A stretch of DNA of 64,000 bases, taken from the NCBI GenBank assembly GCA_964486335.1, contig CAZAMB010000009.1, positions 124,001 to 188,000 on the forward strand. Reading direction: 5' to 3'. This document shows, one piece after another, positions 17,508 through 27,019 of this stretch; the first letter of the stretch is position 1; every line of letters starts with the position of its first letter. Made by a program: the position numbers and the translations under genes. Below the pieces are notes generated by a model, which worked only from the letters and a program-made list of their open reading frames with translations, searched no databases and had not been told where the DNA came from. The DNA is from CAZAMB01 sp964486335 (GTDB lineage: Bacteria; Planctomycetota; Phycisphaerae; UBA1845).

Positions 17508-18371
17508 TCATCCGCCGGCGCGGGCCGTACGATTCTCTTTGGTCAGCTCATCAATACGGCGGATGGAGAAATCCACGTTGGTGCGACGCGCCAACTTGCT
17601 CGAGCATGGTTGCTCCGGCGTTTCTTCCTGAAGAACCCGCCGATACAGTTCCAACGCCCGGTCGCGATCGTGCAATCGATAGTCGCTGATCACAGCCGCT
17701 TGAAATCGGGGATCGTACGGAGTGTTCGGGTCCCACGTCCACGCTCGCTCATACCACTGCACGGCGATGGCCTCCATATCTGGAAGATACTCTCGGTGAA
17801 TCTGGCCAAGCTGGAACGCGGCATCGTCGATCTTGTCGCTGGATGGGTGCATTTCGATCATCTGCCGAAAAACCTTGACGGCTTCCACCATCGGCCCCTG
17901 CCGATAGAACCCCGGTATTCCGGCACCGCCCTTCTTCATCAAGTCCAGGGCCTTGTCGTACATGGCGTCGGCCTCGGCATTCGCTTCCGTCGCTCGAAGT
18001 GCCTCTGGAGGAACTTCGGCATCCATGATGTACCGAAACGTCTTGACGCGCTTCAGACCTTCCAACTCAAAATCAGCCCATGACTGCTTGCTGGCATAAC
18101 CGCGATCACGATAAAAATCACGCAGGCCTTGCAGGGAGTTCAGATAGGCCGTGCGATGAGCCACCATCGCCTCGACCAGATCAACCTCGGATTGCCGGCT
18201 GAACGAATCGTCTCGTTCGGTCGATTCCATCGACGGCGTCCGCTCGGCCACGGAAACGATCGGCCCCTTTGGAGAACGGGTCGAAGACCCGGAATCAACG
18301 TTGCACGCGGTTGTCGCCGCGAGCAGACTGACAGCTGGTAGCACGATCGATAACCGAGTCACGGCGAGCAT
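17508..18371 (-). CDS. TPR-containing lipoprotein
   Basis: The 287-residue product has a signal peptide ending LAATTAC, a probable lipobox. From about residue 155 it has helical repeats of TPR type (MVEAVKVFRQMIEMHPSSDK, DDAAFQLGQIHREY, MEAIAVQWYERAW, RALELYRRVL). The middle part holds two further helical segments. The pattern recalls periplasmic scaffolds such as BamD or CpoB, but length and order differ, so I do not assign either. A strong AAGGAGGGG ribosome site precedes the ATG at 18371. Confidence 0.7.
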   Translation of the reverse strand: MLAVTRLSIVLPAVSLLAATTACNVDSGSSTRSPKGPIVSVAERTPSMESTERDDSFSRQSEVDLVEAMVAHRTAYLNSLQGLRDFYRDRGYASKQSWADFELEGLKRVKTFRYIMDAEVPPEALRATEANAEADAMYDKALDLMKKGGAGIPGFYRQGPMVEAVKVFRQMIEMHPSSDKIDDAAFQLGQIHREYLPDMEAIAVQWYERAWTWDPNTPYDPRFQAAVISDYRLHDRDRALELYRRVLQEETPEQPCSSKLARRTNVDFSIRRIDELTKENRTARAGG

Positions 18372-18481
18372 AAGCCCCTCCTTGGGATGAGGAACAAGTT
18401 TCGTTATTCAATGCGTGGCGAGTCTAACCCCGCAGAGCCTTCGAGGTCAAGCATGTGTTGTTTCCGACTGTTCATCTCCCC

Positions 18482-19219
18482 CTACCACTGGGCCTCCTCA
18501 AAAGCCCCGATGCGCGGCGCCGCCCGGACCGGACGAGCCTTCAGAATGGCGGCGGCGAGCGACAAATCGGACTTGGTGGTGATTTTCAGATTGGTGGGAT
18601 CACCCAACACGACGGCCACGGCGTGCCCGGCCAGTGCAACCACCTGGGCATCGTCGGTCGGCGTCCCCCGCTGCTCCTGAGTCAATCGTGCATACGCGCC
18701 TTTCAGCAATTCCTTGCGAAAAACCTGCGGAGTCTGGGCTTCGTACAGCCCTTCCCGATCGATTGTCTCCTCGACGATCCTCGTCGCTCCGACGCGCTTG
18801 ATTGTCCCTACGAGCGGAACCGCCAGAATCGCGGCCCCGGATTTGACGGATTCCGCAAACACGGCATCGATGGCTTCAGGCGAAACGCACGGGCGGGCGG
18901 CATCATGGACGCCGACATAGTCCGCTTCGTCCGCGACCTTTTCGAGCGCCGCAGCAACGGAGTCGCAGCGGTGCTCCCCCCCCACCACCAACTGAACCCC
19001 CATGAAGCCGAGGTTCGGTCCATAAGATGACTTGACCTGTTCAAGGTCTTCCGGAGCGACCACCAGAATCCTCTGGCAGACGTCCGTCCGGTTGATGAAG
19101 TGCTCAATGGTCCGCAGGAAGACCGGACGCCCGTCCAGTTTGGCAAAAGTTTTCTTCTCGGCGCCGCCAAATCGTTCTGCTTTCCCGGCTGCCGGAATGA
19201 TTACGCAATACTTGGCCAC
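18482..19219 (-). CDS. ispD: 2-C-methyl-D-erythritol 4-phosphate cytidylyltransferase
   Basis: IspD transfers CMP from CTP to MEP in the non-mevalonate isoprenoid pathway. The nucleotide-binding motif PAAGKAERFGG followed by KK is at residues 9-23. The sequence also has VVGGEHRCDSVAAAL, VHDAARP (metal-binding Asp) and QTPQVF, all family signatures. The start is GTG at 19219; an ATG equivalent is absent. It is 55 bases downstream of the YacL-like gene on the same strand. IspF, often fused or next to IspD, is not here. Confidence 0.93.
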   Translation of the reverse strand: MAKYCVIIPAAGKAERFGGAEKKTFAKLDGRPVFLRTIEHFINRTDVCQRILVVAPEDLEQVKSSYGPNLGFMGVQLVVGGEHRCDSVAAALEKVADEADYVGVHDAARPCVSPEAIDAVFAESVKSGAAILAVPLVGTIKRVGATRIVEETIDREGLYEAQTPQVFRKELLKGAYARLTQEQRGTPTDDAQVVALAGHAVAVVLGDPTNLKITTKSDLSLAAAILKARPVRAAPRIGAFEEAQW

Positions 19220-19274
19220 GCCTCTCGTTCGCCTTTCGTCAATCGTCTAGGTGCTTGTCGCAAAGCGTCCAGTG

Positions 19275-20417
19275 TCAGGCACGGTCGTTGGGGCGAAAGC
19301 GGCGACGATCCGTGGGCGCCACGCCTTCCATTCGCCCGAAGATCATACGCCCGGCCGACGTCTGCAACACGCTCGTCACCGTCAACTCCACCATTTCACC
19401 CATGCGTTCTCGCGCGCCCTCGGCAACCACCATTGTCCCGTCCTCGAGGTAGCCGATTCCCTGTCCGACTTCCTCGCCGGGTTTGACCACCTTGACCGAC
19501 ATCGTTTCGCCTGGAAGCACGACCGGCTTGAGCGCATTGGCGAGATCGTTGATGTTGATCACCGGGACGCCGCGGAGCTGGGCAATCTTGTTGAGGTTGT
19601 AATCGTTGGTCATGATTTTGCCGTTGAGCTGCACGCAGAGGTCCACAAGCATCTCGTCCACGCCCGCGTTGGCGGCGCTTCGCTCGGGAACGACGTCGAG
19701 CATACGAATCTCGATGTGTTCGTTGCTCTGGAGCTTGTTGAGCATGTCCAGCCCGCGCCGCCCGCGAACGCGCTTGAGCTTGTCCCCGCTGTCGGCGATC
19801 GTCTGAAGTTCCTGCAACACAAACCGGGGAACGACCAACTCTGATGTGATGATCTTCGTGTTGGAAATGTCCGCGATCCGACCGTCGATGATCACCGACG
19901 TGTCGAGCACGAACGGCTTGGCGCCCTTCATTTCCTTGGCGAATTCGACATAGGGAATCACGAATCGAACGTCATCCTTGGTTTGCAGGATGAAGCTGAC
20001 CGCCAGGTAGCAACAGATGACGCCCACGGCCAACTTGATGGTTGGGATGTAGGCGTCGGTTCGGCCGGGCGCGTTGCTCGTAGCCAACAGATCAATAATC
20101 AAGGCCAGCCCGTAAGCGATGACCATGCCCACGATCAAACCGAAAAAAAGCCCCGAAATCGCCGCTAGCGACTTGCGAGGGACGAAGATGTCCAGAGCAA
20201 TCACCACCAATGCCACACCGACGAAACCGATCAAGATCAGGTCGGGTGCGCCCGCCGTCGCCCCGCTGATGGCCCGCTTTTCTGCATCTGAGGCGAAACT
20301 CCAACCGACCGCAGCCAGCGCCAATAGAAAGACCACCCGCAGGACAATCATGAAAAGTGTGCCGGACTTTAGCTCCGAATCCGAAGGCGGCGGTGAGGGT
20401 GTGGTAACTAGTGACAT
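19275..20417 (-). CDS. YacL-like PIN/TRAM membrane protein
   Basis: The 380-residue product has four N-terminal hydrophobic spans (about residues 20-40, 59-78, 84-112 and 126-145). A PIN nuclease domain follows from about 168, with DTSVIIDGRI placing acidic residues at 172 and 178. A C-terminal TRAM domain lies at about 290-355. This is the architecture of Bacillus YacL, thought to be a membrane-bound RNase or tRNA/rRNA-binding protein. The ATG at 20417 follows GGAAGAA. It sits directly upstream of ispD, as yacL does in Bacillus. Confidence 0.9.
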   Translation of the reverse strand: MSLVTTPSPPPSDSELKSGTLFMIVLRVVFLLALAAVGWSFASDAEKRAISGATAGAPDLILIGFVGVALVVIALDIFVPRKSLAAISGLFFGLIVGMVIAYGLALIIDLLATSNAPGRTDAYIPTIKLAVGVICCYLAVSFILQTKDDVRFVIPYVEFAKEMKGAKPFVLDTSVIIDGRIADISNTKIITSELVVPRFVLQELQTIADSGDKLKRVRGRRGLDMLNKLQSNEHIEIRMLDVVPERSAANAGVDEMLVDLCVQLNGKIMTNDYNLNKIAQLRGVPVININDLANALKPVVLPGETMSVKVVKPGEEVGQGIGYLEDGTMVVAEGARERMGEMVELTVTSVLQTSAGRMIFGRMEGVAPTDRRRFRPNDRA

Positions 20418-20663
20418 TGGTTTTTCTTCCAAAAAGGACGCTTATGAAAGTGCTCCAATGAATCAAACGTCCGGGATACTTTCAGGGACGGACGCGGCCG
20501 ACAGAGTATACCGATTCAATGCCCGGCAATCCAATTGCGCTCGGTCGATTCGCCGCCGCGATGTCGATCGGCCTGCCCTACAGCTGATTTTGACCGTTAT
20601 GCGATCGACTACTACCCTGCAATCTCTCGAGTCGAGTTTGGACCTGAAAGCCATGGCGGGCCG

Positions 20664-22076
20664 GTGACACCGATCAATTCCAACCAACAATTACGCGCGA
20701 CGTCATCTACTTCGCGGGTTTCCGTGGACGTGACGGGAGGCGCGATACGCGCTGCGGTCTTCTGGCTCGCCATGCCGGTTCTCGCCGAACAACTGTTGAA
20801 TTCCCTCGTGGGACTCGTGGACACTTATTTAGCGGGTCAGATCAGCGCAACGGCAACTTCAGCCGTCGGCGTGGCGGCTTATGTCAGTTGGCTGGTGTCG
20901 ATGCTGGTTATGCTAGTCGCGACGGGCACCACGGCGCTCGTTTCACGATTTGAAGGCGCTGGAGATCACGCGGAAGCCAATCATTTCGGAAACCAGTCCT
21001 TGACCCTTGCCGCAATCGTCGGAGCGGGACTCGGATCGCTCGTGTATGCGGCGGCGCCGTCGCTGGCCGCCGCCTTCAACATGGCCGGCGAAGCCAAGGA
21101 AATCACCATCAACTACCTGCGTATCGAGGCATTCGGGCACTTTCCGATGAGCGTTACGCTTGTTGCCTGCGCCGCGTTTCGCGGAATCGGACGCATGAGA
21201 GTCCCGATGTTCGTCTTCGCAGTGATCAACACAGTCAACGTGGTTGCGTCGGTTTCTCTTGTTCATGGGTACGGCCCCATGCCTCAACTTGGTGTCAACG
21301 GTATCGTCACTGGAACATTGACTGCCCGCGCGCTCGGCACGCTGATCATCTTGTTCGTGCTTGTATCCGGGCGGGCCGGACTGAAGCTCCGTCGCGCCGA
21401 ACTGCCTATTACTCCAACCCGCGCAAGCCGCATTATCCGTATCGGACTACCCGCCGCCGCCGACGGAGCTGTCATGTGGTCGGGACATTTCTTCTTTCTG
21501 CTCATCGTCGCTCGACTCGCGCCCAATCCGATGGGAGAAGCCTATTTGGCTGCCCACATCGTTGCCGTGCGGGTCGAGGCATTTACGTACCTGCCGGCCG
21601 TCGCATGGGGCGCGGCCACGGCCACGATGATTGGGCAGGCTCTGGGCGCGGGAAATGCGCGTCGCGCGATTCGCGCTGGCCACGAAGGCGTACTCCAGTG
21701 CGGATTGCTCTCGCTTGGTATCGCGGCGATCTTTGCCTTCGGAGCTTCCTTCATTTATCAACACATGAGCAGCGACCCTCTGGTCCGCTCCGCTGGTACG
21801 GAGCCCTTTCGAGTCCTCGCTTTGCTCCAGCCGTTGCTGGTCATTTCCATCGTTTACATCGCAAGTCTCCGCGGAGCCGGCGACACACGTTATCCGTTGC
21901 TCATCACCATGATTGGGGCTTATTGCATTCGACTGCCGCTGGGCTATTACTTCGGCGTGGTCTTGGACGGCGGTTTGCTGGGCGCGTGGCTGGGCATGTT
22001 TGGCGACATGACCTGGCGGGCAATCGGCGCTACGGCCCGATATCTGGGCGGACGATGGGTCCACACCCGCGTTTGA
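20664..22076 (+). CDS. MATE family efflux transporter
   Basis: This is a multidrug/toxin exporter of the inner membrane, driven by a Na+ or H+ gradient. The product (470 residues from the GTG at 20664) has about 12 hydrophobic spans in two similar halves. Family features include PVLAEQLLNSLVGLVDTYLAG in the first half and RIGLPAAADGAV at the start of the second, with GQALGAGNARRA and SLRGAGDTRYP later. The frame extends upstream to 20535 but without family similarity. The substrate cannot be told from sequence. It converges on the next gene with a 12-base gap. Confidence 0.88.
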   Translation: MTPINSNQQLRATSSTSRVSVDVTGGAIRAAVFWLAMPVLAEQLLNSLVGLVDTYLAGQISATATSAVGVAAYVSWLVSMLVMLVATGTTALVSRFEGAGDHAEANHFGNQSLTLAAIVGAGLGSLVYAAAPSLAAAFNMAGEAKEITINYLRIEAFGHFPMSVTLVACAAFRGIGRMRVPMFVFAVINTVNVVASVSLVHGYGPMPQLGVNGIVTGTLTARALGTLIILFVLVSGRAGLKLRRAELPITPTRASRIIRIGLPAAADGAVMWSGHFFFLLIVARLAPNPMGEAYLAAHIVAVRVEAFTYLPAVAWGAATATMIGQALGAGNARRAIRAGHEGVLQCGLLSLGIAAIFAFGASFIYQHMSSDPLVRSAGTEPFRVLALLQPLLVISIVYIASLRGAGDTRYPLLITMIGAYCIRLPLGYYFGVVLDGGLLGAWLGMFGDMTWRAIGATARYLGGRWVHTRV

Positions 22077-22088
22077 TGTCGATCGCAC

Positions 22089-23630
22089 TTAGGGAATCGG
22101 TTCTTCGGGCGAAGACGATGTTCCCGGCGCGAAAGTCTCTGGCCGCGCCAACGCCCGATCGGCGGCGTCGCGAAGCAACAACGCAAGTTCGTCATTCGGA
22201 TCGGCGTCGACCATGGCTCCAAGCAGCACGCGTGCTTGTTCCGCACCACCGGACGCATAATGTAGATACGAGAGCATGAGTACAGCATCGCGATCTTCAG
22301 GATGGGAGCCGATGTGTTTGGTCAAGATCACCAACTGGTCCGCGAATCGATCGGGTGAACGATACATCGCTGCAATATTGAACGGATACTCAATTAGATC
22401 AGGATTCGTCACCAGCGCTCGGTGCAGCGCCGTCGATCCGACGCTTACATCGCCTTCCGCCAGCGAAGCCAGCGCATACAGCAATTTGGCCACTCCGTCC
22501 TTCTCGTCCAGCAACACGGCTCGCACATACGAACGACGTGCGTCGGAATTACGTCCGCCCGAAAACGCCGCATTTCCTTCCTGAATGGCCGCAACAACCA
22601 TCGGATCAGGCTGACCGTGGGCGGATTCGCCGGATAACGGCCCAAAATCCGTGCCAGTTCCCGTCACCGGCATTGGGGCAAGTGGAGCCGGGGCCGGAGT
22701 CGACGAAACGTAGTCCTGTACCGGCTGTGCCGGAACGGCGTCGATATAGGACGGATCGTAATCGTATCGAGCGACGACATCGGGATAAGAATAGACCGTC
22801 GTTCCGTACATGAATCCATAGGTTGGCACGAGGTATGGATAAGTTGAATAATACACGGGCCGATCGCAACGGCGATTGTCATTTCGCCAATAATACGGAT
22901 TGCATCGCGAGCAATATCCCGGCAAACCGTGAATGCACGGCCGATGGTGGTAACGGTTGTCGTAATAACCGCGATCACCTCGGTTTTCGCGAACTTCAAT
23001 TCGGCCCAACCCATACGCACGCGAAGGAAACGTCGAGAGGCCGAATGGACGGTCGATCGACGCGGGACGCCGACCAGGACTCGCGGGGACGCGAATCGTC
23101 GGGCTTGCGCCCAGACGATCGGTCTTTCGCGGTTGCGGCGATCCGGCAACCTGCGGCGCCTGTGGAATGGGATTTCGGGAAAACGATGTCTGTGGGCCGT
23201 TCCGCGACGGCGTCGCCAAAGGGCGGGCCGGTGCGGTTTGCGGCGAATGGGTTGGATGAGACGGTCCGATCCGATTTCCCGAAGATGCACGAGTGGCAGG
23301 CGGTTTGGCAAGCCGCGAGTTTGCAATGGACCGTCCGGAACTTGAGGACTTTGACGCGGGCACTGAGGGTCGCCGCGTTGGTGAGTGACGAGCCGATGAG
23401 GCGCTGTTCGGAGCGCGATTGGGCGACGGAGCCGAGCGTGAAACGACAGGTCTTGATGGAGATGGCGTTCTTGAGGGCGCGGCCTTGGCAGGCGGAGATT
23501 GTCTTGGTGCTTGCCGCTCCGCCGACGTGGGGCGAGCCTCCTTGCGTTGGGCGAAAGTCTCAGGGGCCCACACGGCAAGCCCGGCGAAGACCAAACAGCT
23601 CAGTCGAGTGACGAGTCGAAACCGGTTCAT
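22089..23630 (-). CDS. Exported Ser/Pro/Arg-rich protein with C-terminal TPR-like repeats
   Basis: The 513-residue product has a signal peptide (residues 1-27, ending TFAQ). Residues about 28-190 are a strongly basic stretch rich in Ser, Pro, Arg and Ala, probably disordered. A Tyr/Cys/His-rich middle follows (YYDNRYHHRPC, YCSRCNPYYW, YYSTYPYLVPTYG). From about 345 it has helical TPR-like repeats (AAIQEGNAAFSGGRNSDARR, LHRALVTNPDL, GGAEQARVLLGAMVDADP). A GGAGG ribosome site lies 7 bases before the ATG. A similar Tyr-rich-plus-TPR layout occurs in planctomycete exported proteins of unknown function. Confidence 0.72.
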   Translation of the reverse strand: MNRFRLVTRLSCLVFAGLAVWAPETFAQRKEARPTSAERQAPRQSPPAKAAPSRTPSPSRPVVSRSAPSPNRAPNSASSARHSPTRRPSVPASKSSSSGRSIANSRLAKPPATRASSGNRIGPSHPTHSPQTAPARPLATPSRNGPQTSFSRNPIPQAPQVAGSPQPRKTDRLGASPTIRVPASPGRRPASIDRPFGLSTFPSRAYGLGRIEVRENRGDRGYYDNRYHHRPCIHGLPGYCSRCNPYYWRNDNRRCDRPVYYSTYPYLVPTYGFMYGTTVYSYPDVVARYDYDPSYIDAVPAQPVQDYVSSTPAPAPLAPMPVTGTGTDFGPLSGESAHGQPDPMVVAAIQEGNAAFSGGRNSDARRSYVRAVLLDEKDGVAKLLYALASLAEGDVSVGSTALHRALVTNPDLIEYPFNIAAMYRSPDRFADQLVILTKHIGSHPEDRDAVLMLSYLHYASGGAEQARVLLGAMVDADPNDELALLLRDAADRALARPETFAPGTSSSPEEPIP

Positions 23631-23753
23631 TATTCGCCTCCACGCGCCAAGTCAATAAGCGCAATTGACATGGGCACTTGAACCATGATTCTTCATGAAG
23701 GATACGCCAATTCTCGTGTCCGGTCAACGAAAATGCGTGCAAACCTTGCGATA

Positions 23754-24443
23754 TTACCGTAATAAATCACACAATTCCGTAAGGAGGGAGACGGTGTGCG
23801 TGGGTCGTTCCACTCCAATGTCATGAATGCGATCCTCTCGGCGAATCCACGCCGTCGCGATCCCCGTCGCGGATGCTCCCCCAATGTCGCTATGCAACGA
23901 ATCGCCGATGTGCATCGCCCGCGCGGGGGCCACTCCCATCACATTCAACGCATGGCGGAAGATTCCCGTATCCGGCTTGTAACAGCGGACGGCTTCCGAT
24001 GAAACCACCGCATCGAACTGCAATCCGTGTTTTAAGATCGCGGCCTTTAACGGAGCGGCGTCGGCATTCGAAACGCAACATACGGGCAAATCGATCCGGT
24101 TCAGAAATTCGACGGCGTCCGCGTGGATTGGAGGGTCGCGCCAATAAGCTTCCAACGAAGCGACGAACGGTGCCGGTTCGGCGACGACGCCGTATTGCAG
24201 CAACATCTCCCGAAGGCTGCCAAGTTCGCACTCATACAGCGTGCGAAAGGCATGATGGTTACACTCCCCCACGGTCGCGAAATACCGCTCTCCCCAGGCG
24301 ATGGCGAATTCGGCTGCCGACACCGGCAATTCGCACGCCTCCACAATGGTCTGACAGGTCGATTCTACGGCCTCTCGATCCCCCGCCGCGATCGTGCCGT
24401 AAAAGTCAATCAGCACGCAATCGAATCGCCCATCAGACCCCAT
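23754..24443 (-). CDS. HAD-superfamily hydrolase
   Basis: The 229-residue product has the HAD motifs. Motif I is DFYGT with nucleophile D13 and Tyr at +2, motif II is the Ser in CCVSNAD, the lysine is in RCYKPDTGIF, and the acidic motif IV is GDSLHSDIGGA. The DxYGT form is closer to haloacid-dehalogenase-like members than to the DxDGT phosphatases, so substrate class is uncertain. I chose the ATG at 24443; the frame extends to 24686 but that part is non-conserved. A second HAD gene with a matching RCYKP motif lies at 59048. Confidence 0.83.
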   Translation of the reverse strand: MGSDGRFDCVLIDFYGTIAAGDREAVESTCQTIVEACELPVSAAEFAIAWGERYFATVGECNHHAFRTLYECELGSLREMLLQYGVVAEPAPFVASLEAYWRDPPIHADAVEFLNRIDLPVCCVSNADAAPLKAAILKHGLQFDAVVSSEAVRCYKPDTGIFRHALNVMGVAPARAMHIGDSLHSDIGGASATGIATAWIRREDRIHDIGVERPTHTVSLLTELCDLLR

Positions 24444-24881
24444 CGTTTTCGTCCTATCGTTCCGATTCGCATTAGCATTGACCAATCCGCGGCAGCCCGA
24501 ACCAATCGTCGGATTATGAGGCGAATCGTATCCGCATGACTCTCTAGGTGGAAACAACCCAAACCTATTGTTCAGCCCGTCGCCACTCGTCGAATTCGTC
24601 GAGAATCCGGCCGACGAAGGAAAACAGGAAGCCAAGAAAATGCTGCCGATTTCTCGCCCCGGTTTCATCATATCCCATTCGGCCAACGCGGCGGCTTTGC
24701 ATCGTTTCTGATGGCAAGGATACGACGCTAACCTCTCATTCGTATCTTGTGTCCATAGGGTACGATGGTTTCAATGAGCATGAGCGTGGAGGTGGCTTGC
24801 GCGGTTTGGATTGCAAACTACGGAGAGCGGAATCGATTCCCAGCTCTTTTGCGTTTTGTTCCCTGTTGAAAGGTTGTCGCA
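24444..24881. other. Divergent intergenic region, no convincing gene
   Basis: About 440 bases separate the HAD gene from the PQQ-propeller gene. Short frames exist but are not protein-like. It must hold promoters for both genes, though I see no clear -35/-10 pair. AAAGG at about 24869 is the ribosome site of the downstream gene. Confidence 0.5.
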
Positions 24882-26144
24882 ATGAAACGACGTGCCTGGT
24901 TCATGGTCTTTGTTCTTGGCTTGGTGTCCAATTCGAACACGTCTCGCGCCCAATGGCCTCAATGGGGCGGACCCAACCGAGATTTCGCAGTCGACGCCAA
25001 AGGCCTCGCGGATTCCTGGCCCGACGACGGTCCGAAAAAACTATGGAGTCGTCCTCTCGGCCCGGGCAACTCATCCATCATCGTCGACGAGGGTCGGCTT
25101 TACACGATGTACCGTCCGGGTGCCGACGACGAAGTCGTCATCGCTCTTGACGCCGCCGACGGCAAGACGATCTGGGAGAGGAAGTATAGCGCGGCTTTTC
25201 CGAATGGAGTGGATGCGTCGGGCGGCAAGGGCCCCCATGCGACACCGGTGGTATTCGGCGATTTCATTTACACGGTAGGCATCGCCGGCCAACTGAACTG
25301 TCTACGCAAGAAAGATGGCGAGATCGTTTGGTCTAAGAATTATTTGAGTGACGTCAAAGGCAAGACCCCAAAATATGGTTTCGCTTCCACTCCGGTCGCC
25401 TACAAGGACCGACTGCTGGCCGTCGTCGGCGGCGTTGGCGCAGGCGTCGTCGCGTTCGATCTCAAGTCGGGATCGGTGCTTTGGCAGAAGCACGACTTCG
25501 GCGAGGAATCCATGGGTCTATACGCCTCACCGCTCATTGCAAACATCCTCGGCGAGGACTTCCTCATCGTCATGAGCGGCACCGCCGTCAACGGGTTGGA
25601 CCCGATCTCTGGCGATGTTCGCTGGAGTTTTCCCCACGAAAACCAGGGAAAAATGAACGTACCTTCGCCCCTCTGGTGTTCGGACGGGTTGCTTTTTGTT
25701 TCATCCGGCTTCGTCGGAACGCGGGCCCTGAAGTTCGGGAAACCCGGCGGCAAGGTCCAACCCAAGGAAGTGTGGGAAGCCCAAAAATCGGGTCCGAGCA
25801 TCGGCAACATGGTCCGAAGTGGAGACTTCCTCTATGGCGCCAGCGATACCGGGATGGGACCGGCCTTTTTCACCGGGATCAGCGTCAAGGACGGCAAAGT
25901 GCTGTGGAGCGAAAGAGGGTTCTCCAAGACCACCGTTCTCGCCCCTGAAGGCAAGCTCATCATTCTCGACGATAAAGGCGACCTCGTGCTGGCTGTGCCC
26001 TCGCCGGAAAAACTCGAGGTGAAATCCAGGGTGAAGATGCTCAAAGGCCCGGTTTGGACCCCGCCGACGCTTATAGGGCGAACCATGTACCTGCGCGACA
26101 AGGAGGTCATCATGGCCTTGGATTTGGGTGCGCCCGGCAAGTGA
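24882..26144 (+). CDS. Exported PQQ-like beta-propeller repeat protein
   Basis: The 420-residue product has a signal peptide (residues 1-23, ending SRAQ), then WPQWGGPNRD, a start typical of planctomycete PQQ-propeller proteins. Repeated blade motifs follow: VIALDAADGKTIWERKY, LNCLRKKDGEIVWSKNY, VVAFDLKSGSVLWQKH, GLDPISGDVRW and GISVKDGKVLWSE. The fold resembles BamB and quinoprotein dehydrogenases, but there are no clear PQQ ligands, so it is more likely a binding or scaffold protein. It converges on the zinc-ribbon gene 14 bases away. Confidence 0.82.
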   Translation: MKRRAWFMVFVLGLVSNSNTSRAQWPQWGGPNRDFAVDAKGLADSWPDDGPKKLWSRPLGPGNSSIIVDEGRLYTMYRPGADDEVVIALDAADGKTIWERKYSAAFPNGVDASGGKGPHATPVVFGDFIYTVGIAGQLNCLRKKDGEIVWSKNYLSDVKGKTPKYGFASTPVAYKDRLLAVVGGVGAGVVAFDLKSGSVLWQKHDFGEESMGLYASPLIANILGEDFLIVMSGTAVNGLDPISGDVRWSFPHENQGKMNVPSPLWCSDGLLFVSSGFVGTRALKFGKPGGKVQPKEVWEAQKSGPSIGNMVRSGDFLYGASDTGMGPAFFTGISVKDGKVLWSERGFSKTTVLAPEGKLIILDDKGDLVLAVPSPEKLEVKSRVKMLKGPVWTPPTLIGRTMYLRDKEVIMALDLGAPGK

Positions 26145-26158
26145 CATTGAATGATGGG

Positions 26159-27019
26159 TTAGGTTTCACCATTGCCGTCACTTTCAGATCGAAAGTCAGC
26201 AACGCTGAACGGTGTCCCGCACTCCGGACAAATCGCCTGTCCGCCGCGCAGATCGTATCCGCATGTGCGACAATGCGGGAACAATCTCGCACGGCGATAG
26301 TGCTCTCGGAGGTACAGAAGCACGATCGCCGGTCCGAACGCCCAGAACAGCACGATTCCGGAGAACACCAGCGTCGTGTAACTCCCTCGTTCACAATAAC
26401 ACTTGTCCTTATGCGTAACATAGGCTTGGACAGGCGCGGCAACGATCGCTTCGAGAAGGCTGCCGGCGATCAAAGCGCGGAGCATTCGCCCAAGTTGCGT
26501 GTACCGGTCTCCGTTCTTCCAGTAATTGAAGAAGACCCAAGCCCAGATGGCCCAGATGACGGCCATTCCAATCCAAATCGCCGGCAACGTCGTGCCCGTG
26601 GACCAGTTGTCTTTTCTCTCGAGCAATCGCCCCCACCAACCAAACCCTTCTGCAATCAGAGCGAAAGCACCAACAGTCAAGAACATCGCCATCGCCGCCG
26701 CCACGATCACCGAACCTCTCAACGGCCTTCCGCGGTCAGTCAATCGGATGGCAAGCAATCGACCCGGCCGCAAGAAAATCCCTTGCGAAATGAGTAGCAG
26801 ACCGACAACAAGAAGGCTACTGCACAAATAGAGAGTTTCGCTGCTCTCGGGAACGAAAAGCGGAGTGCCGAGAAAACCGGCCGCGTTCCAATCAACGTTG
26901 AAGAGCCAAAGAACGTATGGCGCGAATGCCCACGCGACGGCGCAAAGCTCGAAGATCAAACCGGCGATCAGTAATCCTCGACGAAACCGAAAAGCCGATC
27001 GACCAGCCCTTGTCATCAC
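26159..27019 (-). CDS. Membrane protein with C-terminal zinc ribbon
   Basis: The 286-residue product has about six hydrophobic spans. Its cytoplasmic-type C terminus has a zinc ribbon, CRTCGYDLRGG...CPECG, followed by an acidic tail. This CxxCGYDLRG/CPECG ribbon is a recurring planctomycete module attached to many membrane proteins. The function is unknown. A second such gene in this window is at 37667, with the ribbon at the other end. Confidence 0.72.
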   Translation of the reverse strand: MMTRAGRSAFRFRRGLLIAGLIFELCAVAWAFAPYVLWLFNVDWNAAGFLGTPLFVPESSETLYLCSSLLVVGLLLISQGIFLRPGRLLAIRLTDRGRPLRGSVIVAAAMAMFLTVGAFALIAEGFGWWGRLLERKDNWSTGTTLPAIWIGMAVIWAIWAWVFFNYWKNGDRYTQLGRMLRALIAGSLLEAIVAAPVQAYVTHKDKCYCERGSYTTLVFSGIVLFWAFGPAIVLLYLREHYRRARLFPHCRTCGYDLRGGQAICPECGTPFSVADFRSESDGNGET

